Assembly (NCBI RefSeq): GCF_001661495.1
Contig: NZ_BDDT01000003.1
Span: 310,001-374,000 of the forward strand
Reading direction: 5' to 3'
Source: Pseudoalteromonas prydzensis
GTDB taxonomy: Bacteria; Pseudomonadota; Gammaproteobacteria; Enterobacterales; Alteromonadaceae
DNA: 64,000 nt
Shown: positions 1-10,024 of the stretch, piece after piece
Layout: each line of letters begins with the position of its first letter
Position numbering within the stretch: the first letter of the stretch is position 1
The notes under the pieces: model-generated
Seen by the model: the letters and a program-made list of their open reading frames with translations, nothing else
What the model was told of the DNA's origin: nothing
Databases searched by the model: none
Program-made: the position numbers and the translations under genes

Positions 1-1552
1 TAATATAACCATCAGCGGTTGCTGTCGCCGTGATCTGCTGTTCAACAAATGGAACTGTAATGGTAGTTGCACTGTTAAGTTTAAAACCGGTTAAGTTATC
101 CCAAGCTGAGTATTTATCGTGTTGCTTAAGCGAAGATAAATAGCTAAATGCAGCAATAACTTGGCTAAAATCTCGGTGCTTTTTATCCACTTCAATCAAG
201 GCTTCACCTTGTTCTTCGATAAAGTGGGTATCAGGCGCGCCTTGTTTAAACGTAGGGTGATTAGCAAGTGTATGTAAAAAGCTCACGTTACAGCTAAATC
301 CGGCTAAATGAAATTGCTCAAGTGCAGTACTTAAACGGGCTAAGGCTTGTTCACGGTTTTCATCGTGAACAATAAGTTTTGCGATCATCGGATCGTAAAA
401 CGGGCTAATTTCATCCCCTTGCATTACACCGGTATCAATACGTACATATTCTGATTGAGCTGGTATATACAAGCTATTAATGGTGCCAGAGCAAGGAATA
501 AAGTCATTACTTGGATCTTCAGCATAAATACGCGCTTCAAAACTATGGCCGTGTAATTGAATATCAGTTTGCGCAAGTGGAAGCGGTTGACCTGCGGCAA
601 TATTTATTTGCCAATTAACTAAGTCAACGCCGGTAACCATTTCAGTTACTGGGTGCTCTACCTGTAAACGCGTGTTCATTTCCATAAAGAAGAACTCATC
701 GCCACACAATAAAAACTCCACCGTACCAGCACCGCGATAATTAATTGCTAAAGCACAACGAACCGCAGCTTCGCCCATTTCTTTGCGTAACGCGTCGCTT
801 AAGCCTGGAGCTGGTGCTTCTTCAATTACTTTTTGATGACGACGTTGTAACGAACAATCACGGTCACCTAAATACACGCAGTTACCATGGTTATCAGCAA
901 ATACTTGTACTTCAACGTGGCGCGGTTTATTTACATAGCGTTCAAGTAGCACTAAGTCATTACCAAAGCCTGCAATTGCTTCACGCTGAGCGCCTTGTAG
1001 GGCACTGATAAAGTCTTTTGCATGCTCGACAATACGCATGCCTTTACCGCCACCACCAAATGCTGCTTTGATAAGCACAGGGTAGCCAATTTTTTCAGCT
1101 TCAGCGTGTAAAAACTCTGGATCTTGTTTATCGCCGTAATAACCTGGCACCAATGGTACATTGGCCGCTGCCATGATCTCTTTCGCACGGGTTTTTGAAC
1201 CCATGGCTTCAATGCTCGACGCTGGTGGACCAATAAAAGCAATGTTGTGTTGTTCACAGGCTTTGGCAAATTCACTATTTTCAGATAAAAAGCCATAGCC
1301 TGGGTGAATACAATCAACACCTGCAGCCAGTGCTACTTTAAGAATTTTATCTGCAACTAAGTAGGAGTCTTTACTCGGTGCTGCGCCAATATGGTAGGCT
1401 TCGTCGGCTAATTTTACGTGTTGTGCGTGTTTATCGGCGTCTGAATAGACAGCGACCGTTGTTAAACCCATTTGCTTGGCAGTGCGCATTACCCGACAGG
1501 CAATTTCACCACGGTTAGCAATAAGAATTTTTTTCAATGATTGTGTGCTCAT
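1..1552 (-). CDS. liuD: Methylcrotonyl-CoA carboxylase biotin-carboxylase subunit (partial, C-terminus off window)
   Basis: ATP-dependent carboxylation of the biotin prosthetic group, the first half-reaction of 3-methylcrotonyl-CoA carboxylase in leucine degradation. I translated it from the ATG at 1552. The N-terminus reads KKILIANRGEIACRV, the ATP-grasp glycine loop GGGGKGMRIV lies near residues 163-172, and EMNTRLQVEHPVTE near 288-303. These mark the biotin carboxylase fold. About 517 codons are visible; the C-terminal biotinyl (AMKM-type) domain is beyond the left edge. It starts 8 bases after the liuC stop, so it is the last visible gene of the liuRABCD operon. Other acyl-CoA carboxylase alpha subunits look alike; the operon context decides the substrate. 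Confidence 0.93.
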   Translation of the reverse strand, partial: MSTQSLKKILIANRGEIACRVMRTAKQMGLTTVAVYSDADKHAQHVKLADEAYHIGAAPSKDSYLVADKILKVALAAGVDCIHPGYGFLSENSEFAKACEQHNIAFIGPPASSIEAMGSKTRAKEIMAAANVPLVPGYYGDKQDPEFLHAEAEKIGYPVLIKAAFGGGGKGMRIVEHAKDFISALQGAQREAIAGFGNDLVLLERYVNKPRHVEVQVFADNHGNCVYLGDRDCSLQRRHQKVIEEAPAPGLSDALRKEMGEAAVRCALAINYRGAGTVEFLLCGDEFFFMEMNTRLQVEHPVTEMVTGVDLVNWQINIAAGQPLPLAQTDIQLHGHSFEARIYAEDPSNDFIPCSGTINSLYIPAQSEYVRIDTGVMQGDEISPFYDPMIAKLIVHDENREQALARLSTALEQFHLAGFSCNVSFLHTLANHPTFKQGAPDTHFIEEQGEALIEVDKKHRDFSQVIAAFSYLSSLKQHDKYSAWDNLTGFKLNSATTITVPFVEQQITATATADGYI

Positions 1553-1560
1553 GGTGACCC

Positions 1561-2331
1561 CTATTTCTGCCAATTTGGTGGGCGCTTTTCAAAAAAGGCA
1601 GTTAAGCCTTCTTGGCCTTCTTCTGATACGCGAATTTCTGCAATTCGCTCGGCGGTTAAATTAATAATTTGACCGTTAATATCATGGCCTGCCACATCGT
1701 TAATTAACTGTTTCGCAGCGCGTACCGCTACAGGGCCATTATCTAGTAAGGTTTCAAGTAGTTGATCAACTGCACACTCTAACTTGCCAGTAACTTGATG
1801 AATAAGGCCAAGTTGTTTCGCCGTATGAGCATCAAAAATTTCAGCGGTTAAAAAGTAACGACGCGCGGCGCGTTCGCCAATTGCACGGATCACATAAGGG
1901 CTGATGACCGCAGGGATCAGCCCTAATTTGACTTCGCTTAAACAAAACTGTGCGTTGTCTTGGCAAATTGCAATATCGCAACAAGCGATCAAGCCAAGTG
2001 CACCACCAAAAGCGGCACCTTGTACGGCACAAATTGTAGGAAGCGGGCTCGTGGCTAATACATGCATCAGCTTGGCAAGTTGCTTTGAATCAGCGAGGTT
2101 TTCACTGAAATCATTATTTGCCATGGATTTCATCCAATTAAGATCAGCGCCAGCAGAAAAATGATCGCCTTCTGTTCTTAATACCAGTGCTCGTACGTCT
2201 AAGCTATTAGCGTGTTCGATGCATTGGATCAGCTCTTGAATTACTTGCTCGTTAAAGGCATTGCGTTTTTCAGGGCGACTTAAAACGAGTACAGCCACAT
2301 TTGATTTAGTTATTTGTAGTGTTACTGACAT
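1561..2331 (-). CDS. liuC: 3-methylglutaconyl-CoA hydratase (crotonase family)
   Basis: Hydrates 3-methylglutaconyl-CoA to HMG-CoA in leucine catabolism. The protein is 256 aa with the crotonase oxyanion-hole segments FSAGADLNWM (about residue 60) and GAAFGGALGLIACCD (about 105). An upstream in-frame start at 2397 would overlap the end of liuB. The ATG at 2331 follows an AAGGA element and gives the normal family N-terminus MSVTLQI, so I chose it. It sits 10 bases after liuB and 8 bases before liuD in the same operon. Substrate is inferred from context, since crotonases are hard to tell apart by sequence. Confidence 0.9.
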   Translation of the reverse strand: MSVTLQITKSNVAVLVLSRPEKRNAFNEQVIQELIQCIEHANSLDVRALVLRTEGDHFSAGADLNWMKSMANNDFSENLADSKQLAKLMHVLATSPLPTICAVQGAAFGGALGLIACCDIAICQDNAQFCLSEVKLGLIPAVISPYVIRAIGERAARRYFLTAEIFDAHTAKQLGLIHQVTGKLECAVDQLLETLLDNGPVAVRAAKQLINDVAGHDINGQIINLTAERIAEIRVSEEGQEGLTAFFEKRPPNWQK

Positions 2332-2341
2332 GGTCAATTCC

Positions 2342-3955
2342 TTACATTCTAAAGACGCCGAATTGTGAATCACGTTGTGGTGCATTGGCTGCAGCACTCA
2401 GTGCTAGGCCAAGTACGTTGCGTGTATCAGCAGGGTCGATGATGCCATCATCCCAAAGCCGTGCACTGGCATAATAAGGGTGGCCTTGTTGCTCGTACTG
2501 ATCGATTATAGGCTGTTTAAACTCACTGATTTGCTCGTCAGTCATAGTTTGGCCTTTACGGGCTAAACCATCTTGTTTTACTTGCGCCATCACGCCTGCG
2601 GCTTGCTCACCACCCATCACTGAAATGCGGGCATTTGGCCACATCCACATCATGGTTGGTTCAAACGCACGGCCACACATACCATAGTTACCGGCGCCAT
2701 AAGAGCCGCCTATAAGAACGGTAAACTTAGGCACATCAGCACAGGATACTGCCATCACCATTTTAGCGCCGTGTTTAGCAATACCTTCTGCTTCGTACTT
2801 TTTACCCACCATAAAGCCGGTGATATTTTGTAAAAACACCAGTGGAATTTTGCGCTGGGCACATAGTTGAATAAAGTGTGCGCCTTTTTGCGCTGATTCA
2901 CTAAATAAAATGCCGTTATTGGCAACGATGCCAACAGGGTGACCATAAATTTTTGCAAAACCTGTCACTAAGGTATCGCCAAAGTAACGTTTAAACTCAT
3001 CAAATGAAGAGTCATCCACGGTACGGGCTATGACTTCACGCACATCAAATGGCTTTTTCAGATCAGTACCAACAATGCCGTATAATTCGTTAATGTCATA
3101 ACGCGGTGCTTTTACTGGCTCTTGGCTAAGTAAAGGAGAAGTAGGGCGTTGATAATTAATTCGTTCAATACATTGGCGGGCAATAGATAATGCATGAGCA
3201 TCGTTTTCAGCATAGTGATCAGCAACACCAGATGTTTTACAGTGCACGTCAGCGCCACCGAGTTCTTCTGCGGTGACTTCTTCACCGGTTGCTGCTTTTA
3301 CAAGTGGCGGGCCGGCTAAAAAGATTGTGCCTTGCTCTTTAACGATAATACTTTCATCGGCCATTGCAGGAACATATGCACCACCTGCGGTACATAAACC
3401 CATAACTACGGCAATTTGTGGAATACCTTTACCAGACATACGCGCTTGGTTATAAAAAATACGCCCGAAATGCAGTTTGTCTGGAAACACATCATCTTGT
3501 TCAGGCAGGTTGGCACCACCTGAATCAACTAAATAAATACAAGGTAGGTGGCATCGCTCGGCAATATCTTGCGCGCGTAAATGCTTTTTAACTGTCAGTG
3601 GGAAGTATGTGCCCCCTTTAACAGTCGCGTCATTGGCGATGATCATACATTCAACGCCTTTAACACGGCCAATACCGGCAACTACACCGGCGCATGGAAT
3701 TGCTTGTTCGTACACACCAAAGGCAGCAAATTGTGAAATTTCTAAAAATGGTGAGCCTTCATCAAGCAAAGTGCTAATGCGCTCACGCACGAACATTTTG
3801 CCACGGCTTTGATGGCGTTCGATTAACGCAGCGCCACCGCCTTGGCTGATCTCGTTTACTTTATTACGTAAATCATCCACTAAAGTCGCCATGTTTTTAT
3901 GATTTTGTAAAAACTGTGGATCGTGAGGATTAACGCTTGATTTCAAAATTGTCAT
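2342..3955 (-). CDS. liuB: Methylcrotonyl-CoA carboxylase carboxyltransferase subunit
   Basis: Transfers the carboxyl group from carboxybiotin to 3-methylcrotonyl-CoA; partner of LiuD. The 537 aa length is typical of MccB. The start of the carboxyltransferase domain, [22 protein letters not shown], is near residue 38. The two crotonase-like halves show the usual CoA-binding glycine clusters ([33 protein letters not shown]). The second half carries the ITGFMVG segment of acyl-CoA carboxylases. Closely spaced within the liu operon, 11 bases after liuA. Confidence 0.95.
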   Translation of the reverse strand: MTILKSSVNPHDPQFLQNHKNMATLVDDLRNKVNEISQGGGAALIERHQSRGKMFVRERISTLLDEGSPFLEISQFAAFGVYEQAIPCAGVVAGIGRVKGVECMIIANDATVKGGTYFPLTVKKHLRAQDIAERCHLPCIYLVDSGGANLPEQDDVFPDKLHFGRIFYNQARMSGKGIPQIAVVMGLCTAGGAYVPAMADESIIVKEQGTIFLAGPPLVKAATGEEVTAEELGGADVHCKTSGVADHYAENDAHALSIARQCIERINYQRPTSPLLSQEPVKAPRYDINELYGIVGTDLKKPFDVREVIARTVDDSSFDEFKRYFGDTLVTGFAKIYGHPVGIVANNGILFSESAQKGAHFIQLCAQRKIPLVFLQNITGFMVGKKYEAEGIAKHGAKMVMAVSCADVPKFTVLIGGSYGAGNYGMCGRAFEPTMMWMWPNARISVMGGEQAAGVMAQVKQDGLARKGQTMTDEQISEFKQPIIDQYEQQGHPYYASARLWDDGIIDPADTRNVLGLALSAAANAPQRDSQFGVFRM

Positions 3956-3966
3956 AGCGCTTATCC

Positions 3967-5142
3967 TTAACGGCTTTCAGTAAATAATTCACGACCAATG
4001 AGCATACGGCGAATTTCCGAGGTGCCGGCACCAATTTCATAAAGCTTCGCGTCACGCAGTAAACGACCCGTAGCGTACTCGTTGATATAACCATTTCCAC
4101 CGAGAATTTGAATCGCATCCAGTGCCATTTTAGTCGCCAGCTCAGCTGCATATAAAATAGCGCCAGCGGCATCTTTACGGGTGGTTTCACCACGGTCACA
4201 GGCTTTGGCTACGGTATACACGTATGATCGCGCTGCATTCATTTGCGTGTACATATCGGCAACTTTGCCTTGAATGAGCTGGAACTGGCCAATTGGCGTG
4301 TCAAACTGCTTACGCTCATGAATATATGGCACCACAATGTCCATACAGGCTTGCATAATACCTAGCGGGCCCGCAGCGAGTACCACGCGCTCGTAATCAA
4401 GGCCGCTCATTAACACTTTTACGCCTTCGTTTAGGTTACCAAGAATGTTTTCTGCTGGCACTTCACAGTTTTCGAACACTAATTCACAGGTATTTGAACC
4501 ACGCATCCCTAGTTTGTCGAGTTTTTGCGCCGTTGAGAAACCAGGGAAGTTGCTTTCAACAATAAACGCGGTAATGCCTTTAGCGCCGGCATTTAAATCT
4601 GTTTTTGCGTAGATCACTAAAGTATGCGCATCTGGACCATTGGTGATCCACATTTTGTTACCGTTAAGAGTGTACTTATCGCCTTTTTTCTCTGCTTTGA
4701 GTTTCATAGAAACAACATCAGAGCCGGCGTTTGGCTCACTCATCGCAAGGGCACCAATGTGTTCACCACTGATAAGTTTGGGTAAGTATTTTTCTTTTTG
4801 TGCTTGTGTGCCATTACGATTAATTTGATTTACACACAGGTTTGAATGAGCACCATAACTTAAGCCAATAGAGGCACTCGCACGGCTAATTTCTTCCATC
4901 GCGATAACATGTTCTAAATAACCTAAACCTGCACCACCTAATTCTTCAGATACGGTCATACCTAATACACCCATTTCGCCAAGTTGTGGCCAAAGTTGAT
5001 TAGGAAACGCATTATCAAGGTCGGTTTTCTCTGCTAAAGGGGCAATCTCTTGGCTGGCAAAGCTATTAACATGATCGCGGATCATATCTGCGGTTTCGCC
5101 AAGGCCAAAGTTCATTTCTTTATATAGTGAAATAGTGCTCAT
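3967..5142 (-). CDS. liuA: Isovaleryl-CoA dehydrogenase
   Basis: FAD-dependent oxidation of isovaleryl-CoA to 3-methylcrotonyl-CoA, passing electrons to ETF. The protein is 391 aa. Acyl-CoA dehydrogenase signatures are present: [14 protein letters not shown] near residue 134, the FAD/substrate loop [19 protein letters not shown], and a C-terminal [19 protein letters not shown]. In isovaleryl-CoA dehydrogenases the catalytic glutamate is in an internal helix (here around the [17 protein letters not shown] segment, E about 254) rather than before the C-terminal G-T-S/N-E-I motif. GAGTSEI at the C-terminal position fits that branch. First structural gene of the liu operon, 60 bases after liuR. 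Confidence 0.93.
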   Translation of the reverse strand: MSTISLYKEMNFGLGETADMIRDHVNSFASQEIAPLAEKTDLDNAFPNQLWPQLGEMGVLGMTVSEELGGAGLGYLEHVIAMEEISRASASIGLSYGAHSNLCVNQINRNGTQAQKEKYLPKLISGEHIGALAMSEPNAGSDVVSMKLKAEKKGDKYTLNGNKMWITNGPDAHTLVIYAKTDLNAGAKGITAFIVESNFPGFSTAQKLDKLGMRGSNTCELVFENCEVPAENILGNLNEGVKVLMSGLDYERVVLAAGPLGIMQACMDIVVPYIHERKQFDTPIGQFQLIQGKVADMYTQMNAARSYVYTVAKACDRGETTRKDAAGAILYAAELATKMALDAIQILGGNGYINEYATGRLLRDAKLYEIGAGTSEIRRMLIGRELFTESR

Positions 5143-5202
5143 GATTCATTCCTGTGTGAGAGACTGTTAATGAATAGTCTTTTATTAATTGTTTAAACTG
5201 GG

Positions 5203-5637
5203 TTATTCATCTAATTGATTTAAGGTATCGCGACAACGACGCTCAGCGGTTACTAATTCCATCAAGACAACTTTAATGTCATCCATTTGCTGACTGAGAT
5301 CGGCTTTTTTTTCAGAAATTAAGTCAAGCATGGTCACTAACTGTTTTGCGCTCGATTTATCAGCGTCATACAGTTCAAACAAACGGCCTGTTTCAGCCAA
5401 GGTAAAACCTAAACGCTTACCACGTAAGATCAGCTTTAAACGCACTTTGTCACGTTTTGAATAAATACGGGTTTGGCCATTACGCTCAGGTGAAATTAAG
5501 CCCTGATCTTCGTAAAAGCGAATTGAGCGGGTAGTGATGTCAAATTCTTTAGCTAATTCACTGATGCTAAAGGTTTGCTCGTGGCTGGCAGGCTCAGCGG
5601 CTGAACTTGCAAAGTTTGTTTGATTATCTTGATTCAT
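5203..5637 (-). CDS. liuR: MerR-family regulator of branched-chain amino acid degradation
   Basis: A 144-aa MerR-type regulator. The N-terminal winged helix (FSISELAKEFDITTRSIRFYEDQGLISPERNGQTRIYSKRD, about residues 23-62) is followed by a long dimerisation helix to the C-terminus. It has no metal-binding cysteine pair of the CueR type. It is the promoter-proximal gene of the liu operon and is divergent from the thiolase gene. In gammaproteobacteria, LiuR of this family represses liu and related ivd/mms genes. Palindromes containing TTTACGT/ACGTAAA on both sides of the intergenic region are the likely operators. Confidence 0.92.
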   Translation of the reverse strand: MNQDNQTNFASSAAEPASHEQTFSISELAKEFDITTRSIRFYEDQGLISPERNGQTRIYSKRDKVRLKLILRGKRLGFTLAETGRLFELYDADKSSAKQLVTMLDLISEKKADLSQQMDDIKVVLMELVTAERRCRDTLNQLDE

Positions 5638-5665
5638 AGTCTAGTTACCTCATTCGAATAACTCC

Positions 5666-5694
5666 AATATAAGTGAAGTTTACGTAAAGGTAAA
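5666..5694 (-). promoter_or_regulatory. Candidate LiuR operator and liuR-operon promoter
   Basis: A 10-bp palindrome TTTACGTAAA at 5679-5688 lies in the 17-base spacer between a leftward -35-like TTTACC (5694-5689) and -10 TATATT (5671-5666). This is the usual place for a MerR-family site. Autoregulation of liuR is inferred. Confidence 0.55.
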
Positions 5695-5852
5695 GTGGAT
5701 AATGGCAGTTATACTTTAGACTAATGCATTTCTAATATAAAACAGGATGTTTACCCGTATTTACAGGTGTTATAGCCCCAGTGTTTGCAAATGGCTACGC
5801 AAAAATAAAGATAAGTTTACAGTTTTACTTGCCGCAAAAATCTTGATTTTAG

Positions 5853-5888
5853 ATTTACGTTGGCGTAAACGTAAATATTATGTATGCT
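5853..5888 (+). promoter_or_regulatory. Candidate LiuR operator and thiolase promoter
   Basis: Perfect 8-bp inverted arms ATTTACGT (5853-5860) and ACGTAAAT (5869-5876) flank 8 bases. A rightward promoter can be read as TTGGCG (5860-5865), 17 bases, TATGCT (5883-5888). The arms share the TTTACGT core with the site in front of liuR, so one regulator probably controls both directions. Confidence 0.55.
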
Positions 5889-5967
5889 CATAGACAAATC
5901 AAATTATAAATGAATAGGTGTAGCTCAAACAGTTGTGATTACACCTGATATTAAATGGAGCCTTTTT

Positions 5968-7149
5968 ATGACTACCGAAGCCGTTGTTATTGTAGCAGCA
6001 AAACGTACCCCGATGGGCGGTTTTATGGGATCCCTTAGTGATGCATCAGCCACTGAGTTAGGTGCAACCGCCATTGCCAGTGCTTTAGCCGATACTGGTT
6101 TAAGTGATACCGCGATTGATGAAGTGATCATGGGCTGTGTACTACCCGCAGGCTTAGGTCAAGCGCCAGCACGTCAAGCGATGTTAAAAGCAGGGCTTGC
6201 GCGCAGCACCGGCGCCACCACCATTAATAAAGTGTGTGGCTCTGGCTTGAAAGCAGCAATGCTTGCACACGACTTAATTAAAGCGGGTTCAATTAATAGC
6301 GCGGTTGCCGGTGGCATGGAAAGCATGACTAACTCACCGTATTTTATTCCTAAAGCCCGCGGCGGAATGCGTATGGGCCACGGTGAAATAAAAGATCACA
6401 TGATGAGTGATGGCCTAGAAGATGCTTACGATAACAAAGCGATGGGCTGTTTTGCACAAGACACCGCTGATGAATACGGGATTGGCCGTGAACAAATGGA
6501 CACCTTTGCACTGGGTTCATTAAGCAAAGCCAATGCGGCGATTGCAAACGGCAGTTTTACAAGCGAGATTGCTCCGCACACAATCAGCGGCCGTAAAGGC
6601 GATGTTACCATCAGTATTGATGAACAACCGGGCAATGCCCGTCCTGAAAAAATTCCAGGCCTGCGCGCTGCGTTTAAACGTGACGGCACCATTACCGCCG
6701 CTAATTCATCGTCAATTTCAGACGGTGGTGCCGCACTTATTTTAATGAGTGAAACCCATGCAAAAGCGCAAGGGCTAACACCACTGTGTCGTATTGTTGC
6801 TCACAGCACCCATTCACAAAAACCAAGTGAATTTACCCTTGCACCGGTAGGCGCTATGAATAGCTTACTTGAAAAAGCAGGCTGGACAACGAACGACGTT
6901 GACCTTTGGGAAATTAACGAAGCCTTTGCCATGGTGACTATGCTTGCTATCAACGAGTTAAAGCTTGATGAAAGCAAAGTTAACGTTAATGGCGGTGCCT
7001 GTGCACTAGGTCATCCAATTGGAGCAAGCGGCGCACGTATTTTAGTTACCCTAATACATGCATTGAAAAACCGCGGCCTTAAAAAAGGCGTGGCGTCATT
7101 ATGTATTGGCGGTGGTGAAGCAGTCGCATTAGCTGTAGAAGCTATTTAA
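5968..7149 (+). CDS. atoB: Acetyl-CoA C-acetyltransferase (thiolase)
   Basis: A 393-aa biosynthetic/degradative thiolase. The nucleophilic Cys is in INKVCGSGLKAAM near residue 88. The His is in NEAFAMV. The second catalytic Cys is in SLCIGGGEA near the C-terminus, and the glycine-rich GGACALGHPIGASGARI is present. An upstream start at 5935 exists, but the ATG at 5968 follows GGAG by 7 bases and gives the family N-terminus MTTEAVVIVAAKRTPMGGF. It is placed divergently from liuR with LiuR-type sites between, which suggests it cleaves acetoacetyl-CoA from leucine or 2-methylacetoacetyl-CoA from isoleucine. Confidence 0.92.
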   Translation: MTTEAVVIVAAKRTPMGGFMGSLSDASATELGATAIASALADTGLSDTAIDEVIMGCVLPAGLGQAPARQAMLKAGLARSTGATTINKVCGSGLKAAMLAHDLIKAGSINSAVAGGMESMTNSPYFIPKARGGMRMGHGEIKDHMMSDGLEDAYDNKAMGCFAQDTADEYGIGREQMDTFALGSLSKANAAIANGSFTSEIAPHTISGRKGDVTISIDEQPGNARPEKIPGLRAAFKRDGTITAANSSSISDGGAALILMSETHAKAQGLTPLCRIVAHSTHSQKPSEFTLAPVGAMNSLLEKAGWTTNDVDLWEINEAFAMVTMLAINELKLDESKVNVNGGACALGHPIGASGARILVTLIHALKNRGLKKGVASLCIGGGEAVALAVEAI

Positions 7150-7187
7150 AGTTGAACTGTACAAATTAGTTAAATTTAAACTCTCAC

Positions 7188-7222
7188 AGCCGCAGGCTCT
7201 TTCAACAATAACTACTGCGGCT
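7188..7222 (+). other. Inverted repeat between thiolase and mmsA
   Basis: AGCCGCAG (7188-7195) and CTGCGGCT (7215-7222) form an 8-bp stem with a 19-base loop. No clear T-run follows, so this is a weak terminator or an mRNA-processing hairpin inside the transcription unit. Confidence 0.4.
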
Positions 7223-7253
7223 TAATTAATTACCCTCTGGGGAGGAGTGCGTT

Positions 7254-8744
7254 ATGCACCAAGTACCATTACTGATCAACGGCGAATTTATCCAATCAAC
7301 ATCAGATCAACTGATTGACGTTATTAATCCAGCAAACCAAGAAGTGCTTGCACAAGTACCTTGTACAACAGACGCAGAAATGGATGCCGCAATTGCATCA
7401 GCAAGCGAGACATTTAAAACCTGGAAAGACGTACCAATTACTGAGCGTGCGCGTATCATGATGAAGTACGCAGCGCTGTTAAAAGAGCATCACGATGAAC
7501 TTGCCACCATTATTTGCCACGAGTTAGGTAAAACATTCGAAGATGCTAAAGGTGACGTATGGCGTGGTATTGAAGTTGTTGAACAAGCAGCGAATGCCCC
7601 TTCATTAATGATGGGTGAGACCATGGAAAACGTGGCTCGTAAAATCGATACTTATTCATACATGCAGCCTCTGGGTGTGTGTGCGGGTATTACGCCGTTT
7701 AACTTCCCTGCTATGATCCCACTGTGGATGTTTCCACTGGCGATTGTCTGTGGTAACACCTTTATTTTAAAACCATCAGAGCAAGATCCGCTTACACCAA
7801 TGCGTTTAGCTGAGTTATTCATCGAAGCAGGTGCCCCAGCAGGTGTATTACAAGTTGTTCATGGTACTAAACCACAAGTTGATCGTTTATTAGAAGATCC
7901 AGCCGTTCGTGCAATTTCGTTTGTAGGTTCATGTGGCGTAGGTGAATACATTTACTCTAAAGGCACAGCTAATTTAAAACGTGTACAAGCGTGTGTTGGT
8001 GCTAAAAACCACATGGTGATCATGCCTGATGCTAGTCGCTCACACGTTGTTAATAACCTTGTGGGTGCTTCTGTCGGTGCGGCAGGTCAGCGGTGTATGG
8101 GGATTTCAGTGGCGGTGTTTGTAGGTCAAGCGAAAGATTGGGTTGAAGATATTAAAGCCGGTTTTGCTAATGTTCGTCCAGGTGTATGGGATGACAAAGA
8201 TGCAGCCTATGGCCCACAAACCTCAGCGGCAGCTAAAGCGCGTATTTTATCATTAATTGAAAGTGGTAAAGCGCAAGGCGCAACCTGCTTAATTGATGGT
8301 TCTGACTTTACTGTTGAAGGTTATGAGCAAGGTAACTGGGTTGGACCAACTCTGTTTAGCGATGTCACGACCGAGATGGACTTATACAAAGAAGAAATTT
8401 TTGGTCCAGTACTGGCGTGTATGTTTGTTGATTCGCTAGATGAAGCAATTGCCCTTATTAATGATTCACCATTTGGTAATGGCACCTCGTTATTCACCTC
8501 AAGTGGTGCGGTTGCGCGTAAGTTCCAACATGAGATTGAAGTCGGTCAAGTGGGTATTAACGTACCAATTCCTGTACCACTGCCATTCTTTTCGTTCACC
8601 GGTTGGAAAGGTTCATTCTATGGCGATACGCATACATATGGTAAGCAAGGTATTCGTTTTTACACTGAGACCAAAACCATTACTTCACGTTGGTTTGAAG
8701 ACGAGATTGCCTCAGGTCCAAACATGAGTATTAATCTTAAATAA
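7254..8744 (+). CDS. mmsA: Methylmalonate-semialdehyde dehydrogenase (CoA-acylating)
   Basis: Converts methylmalonate semialdehyde to propionyl-CoA at the end of valine degradation. It is 496 aa with an aldehyde dehydrogenase fold. The NAD/substrate segment [28 protein letters not shown] is near residue 140, and the catalytic Cys is in [11 protein letters not shown] near residue 284. The C-terminal [28 protein letters not shown] is characteristic of MmsA rather than of other ALDHs. A GGGGAGGAG element precedes the ATG. Confidence 0.95.
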   Translation: MHQVPLLINGEFIQSTSDQLIDVINPANQEVLAQVPCTTDAEMDAAIASASETFKTWKDVPITERARIMMKYAALLKEHHDELATIICHELGKTFEDAKGDVWRGIEVVEQAANAPSLMMGETMENVARKIDTYSYMQPLGVCAGITPFNFPAMIPLWMFPLAIVCGNTFILKPSEQDPLTPMRLAELFIEAGAPAGVLQVVHGTKPQVDRLLEDPAVRAISFVGSCGVGEYIYSKGTANLKRVQACVGAKNHMVIMPDASRSHVVNNLVGASVGAAGQRCMGISVAVFVGQAKDWVEDIKAGFANVRPGVWDDKDAAYGPQTSAAAKARILSLIESGKAQGATCLIDGSDFTVEGYEQGNWVGPTLFSDVTTEMDLYKEEIFGPVLACMFVDSLDEAIALINDSPFGNGTSLFTSSGAVARKFQHEIEVGQVGINVPIPVPLPFFSFTGWKGSFYGDTHTYGKQGIRFYTETKTITSRWFEDEIASGPNMSINLK

Positions 8745-8770
8745 TTAGTTTCCCATAATAAAAAAGAGGG

Positions 8771-8811
8771 GTAACGAAGGCACTCCACACACATATTTGA
8801 GCCTTCGTTAC
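8771..8811 (+). other. Intercistronic hairpin after mmsA
   Basis: GTAACGAAGGC (8771-8781) and GCCTTCGTTAC (8801-8811) form a perfect 11-bp stem with a 19-base loop. It lacks the T-run of a strong terminator. It may attenuate or stabilise the mRNA between mmsA and the downstream genes. Confidence 0.5.
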
Positions 8812-8856
8812 TCTTCACTAATCTTTTGACAACACATATTTATAAAGAGGTCGCCA

Positions 8857-10014
8857 ATGGACTTTAACTTAACTGAAGATCAACAAGCCTTTGCTGATAC
8901 GGCGCGCCAATTTGCGCAATCAGAGCTTGCCCCTCATGCAGCAAAATGGGACCGAGAGCATATTTTTCCAAAAGATACCATTAAAGCTGCCGGTGAGCTT
9001 GGCTTTTGCGGTTTATACACCCCTGAGGAAGCAGGCGGTTTAGGCTTATCTCGCCTTGATTCGAGCATTATTTTTGAACAATTGGCGATGGGCTGCACTG
9101 CAACCACCGCAATGTTGACCATTCATAATATGGCGACCTGGATGATTGCAAGTTTTGGTACTGAGCAAACTAAACAGCAGTACTGCGAGCAATTAGTGAT
9201 GGGTGAATTATTAGCGTCTTATTGTTTGACCGAGCCTGGTTCAGGCTCTGATGCTGCATCACTAAAAACCAAAGCTGTGCGTGACGGTGATGAGTATGTA
9301 ATTAACGGCTCAAAAATGTTTATCTCAGGTGCTGGTGAAACTGAAGTATTAGTCGTTATGGCACGCACTGGCGGTGAAGGCGCAGCGGGTATTTCAGCGT
9401 TTGTTGTACCGGCTGACGCTAAAGGCGTTGAGTATGGTAAAGCAGAAGAGAAAATGGGCTGGAATGCCCAGCCAACACGACTAATTAGTTTTGCAGATGT
9501 ACGTATACCGGCGCATAACTTACTAGGCGCTGAGGGTGAAGGCTTTAAGTTTGCCATGCAAGGTCTTGATGGCGGGCGCATCAATATTGCTACTTGCTCA
9601 ATTGGTACGGCACAAGCAGCACTCGAAACTGCTCGTGAATACTTAAAAGAGCGTACTCAGTTTGGTAAACCACTGGCTGCTTTTCAAGCGCTGCAATTTA
9701 AAATTGCCGATATGAACACCGAACTTGTTGCTGCACGGCAAATGGTGCGCTTAGCGGCTTTTAAACTTGATAATAATGACAGCGAAAAAACCACGTATTG
9801 CGCCATGGCAAAACGTTTTGCAACCGATGTAGGTTTTACAGTGTGTAACGATGCGCTGCAAATTCATGGTGGTTACGGTTACATTAAAGAATACCCACTT
9901 GAGCGTCACGTGCGTGATGTACGCGTACACCAAATTTTAGAAGGCACTAACGAAATTATGCGTGTGATCATCGCACGTCGTATTTTAGCCGAATCAGCCG
10001 CTGATATTTTATAA
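8857..10014 (+). CDS. Acyl-CoA dehydrogenase (probable isobutyryl-/2-methylbutyryl-CoA dehydrogenase)
   Basis: FAD enzyme of 385 aa, predicted to oxidise short branched acyl-CoA esters in valine and isoleucine degradation. YCLTEPGSGSDAASLKTKA (about residue 125) and the catalytic-Glu region QILEGTNEIMRVIIARRIL (about residue 360) are clear. The Glu position differs from that in LiuA, as expected for the general/isobutyryl branch. RBS AAAGAGG precedes the ATG. It heads a tightly packed run of five genes. Exact chain specificity cannot be read from sequence. Confidence 0.9.
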   Translation: MDFNLTEDQQAFADTARQFAQSELAPHAAKWDREHIFPKDTIKAAGELGFCGLYTPEEAGGLGLSRLDSSIIFEQLAMGCTATTAMLTIHNMATWMIASFGTEQTKQQYCEQLVMGELLASYCLTEPGSGSDAASLKTKAVRDGDEYVINGSKMFISGAGETEVLVVMARTGGEGAAGISAFVVPADAKGVEYGKAEEKMGWNAQPTRLISFADVRIPAHNLLGAEGEGFKFAMQGLDGGRINIATCSIGTAQAALETAREYLKERTQFGKPLAAFQALQFKIADMNTELVAARQMVRLAAFKLDNNDSEKTTYCAMAKRFATDVGFTVCNDALQIHGGYGYIKEYPLERHVRDVRVHQILEGTNEIMRVIIARRILAESAADIL

Positions 10015-10024
10015 GGAGCCAGTT

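Noticed and set aside
952-1320. 122-codon minus-strand frame inside liuD
   Set aside because: It lies out of frame within the clearly coding biotin carboxylase gene.
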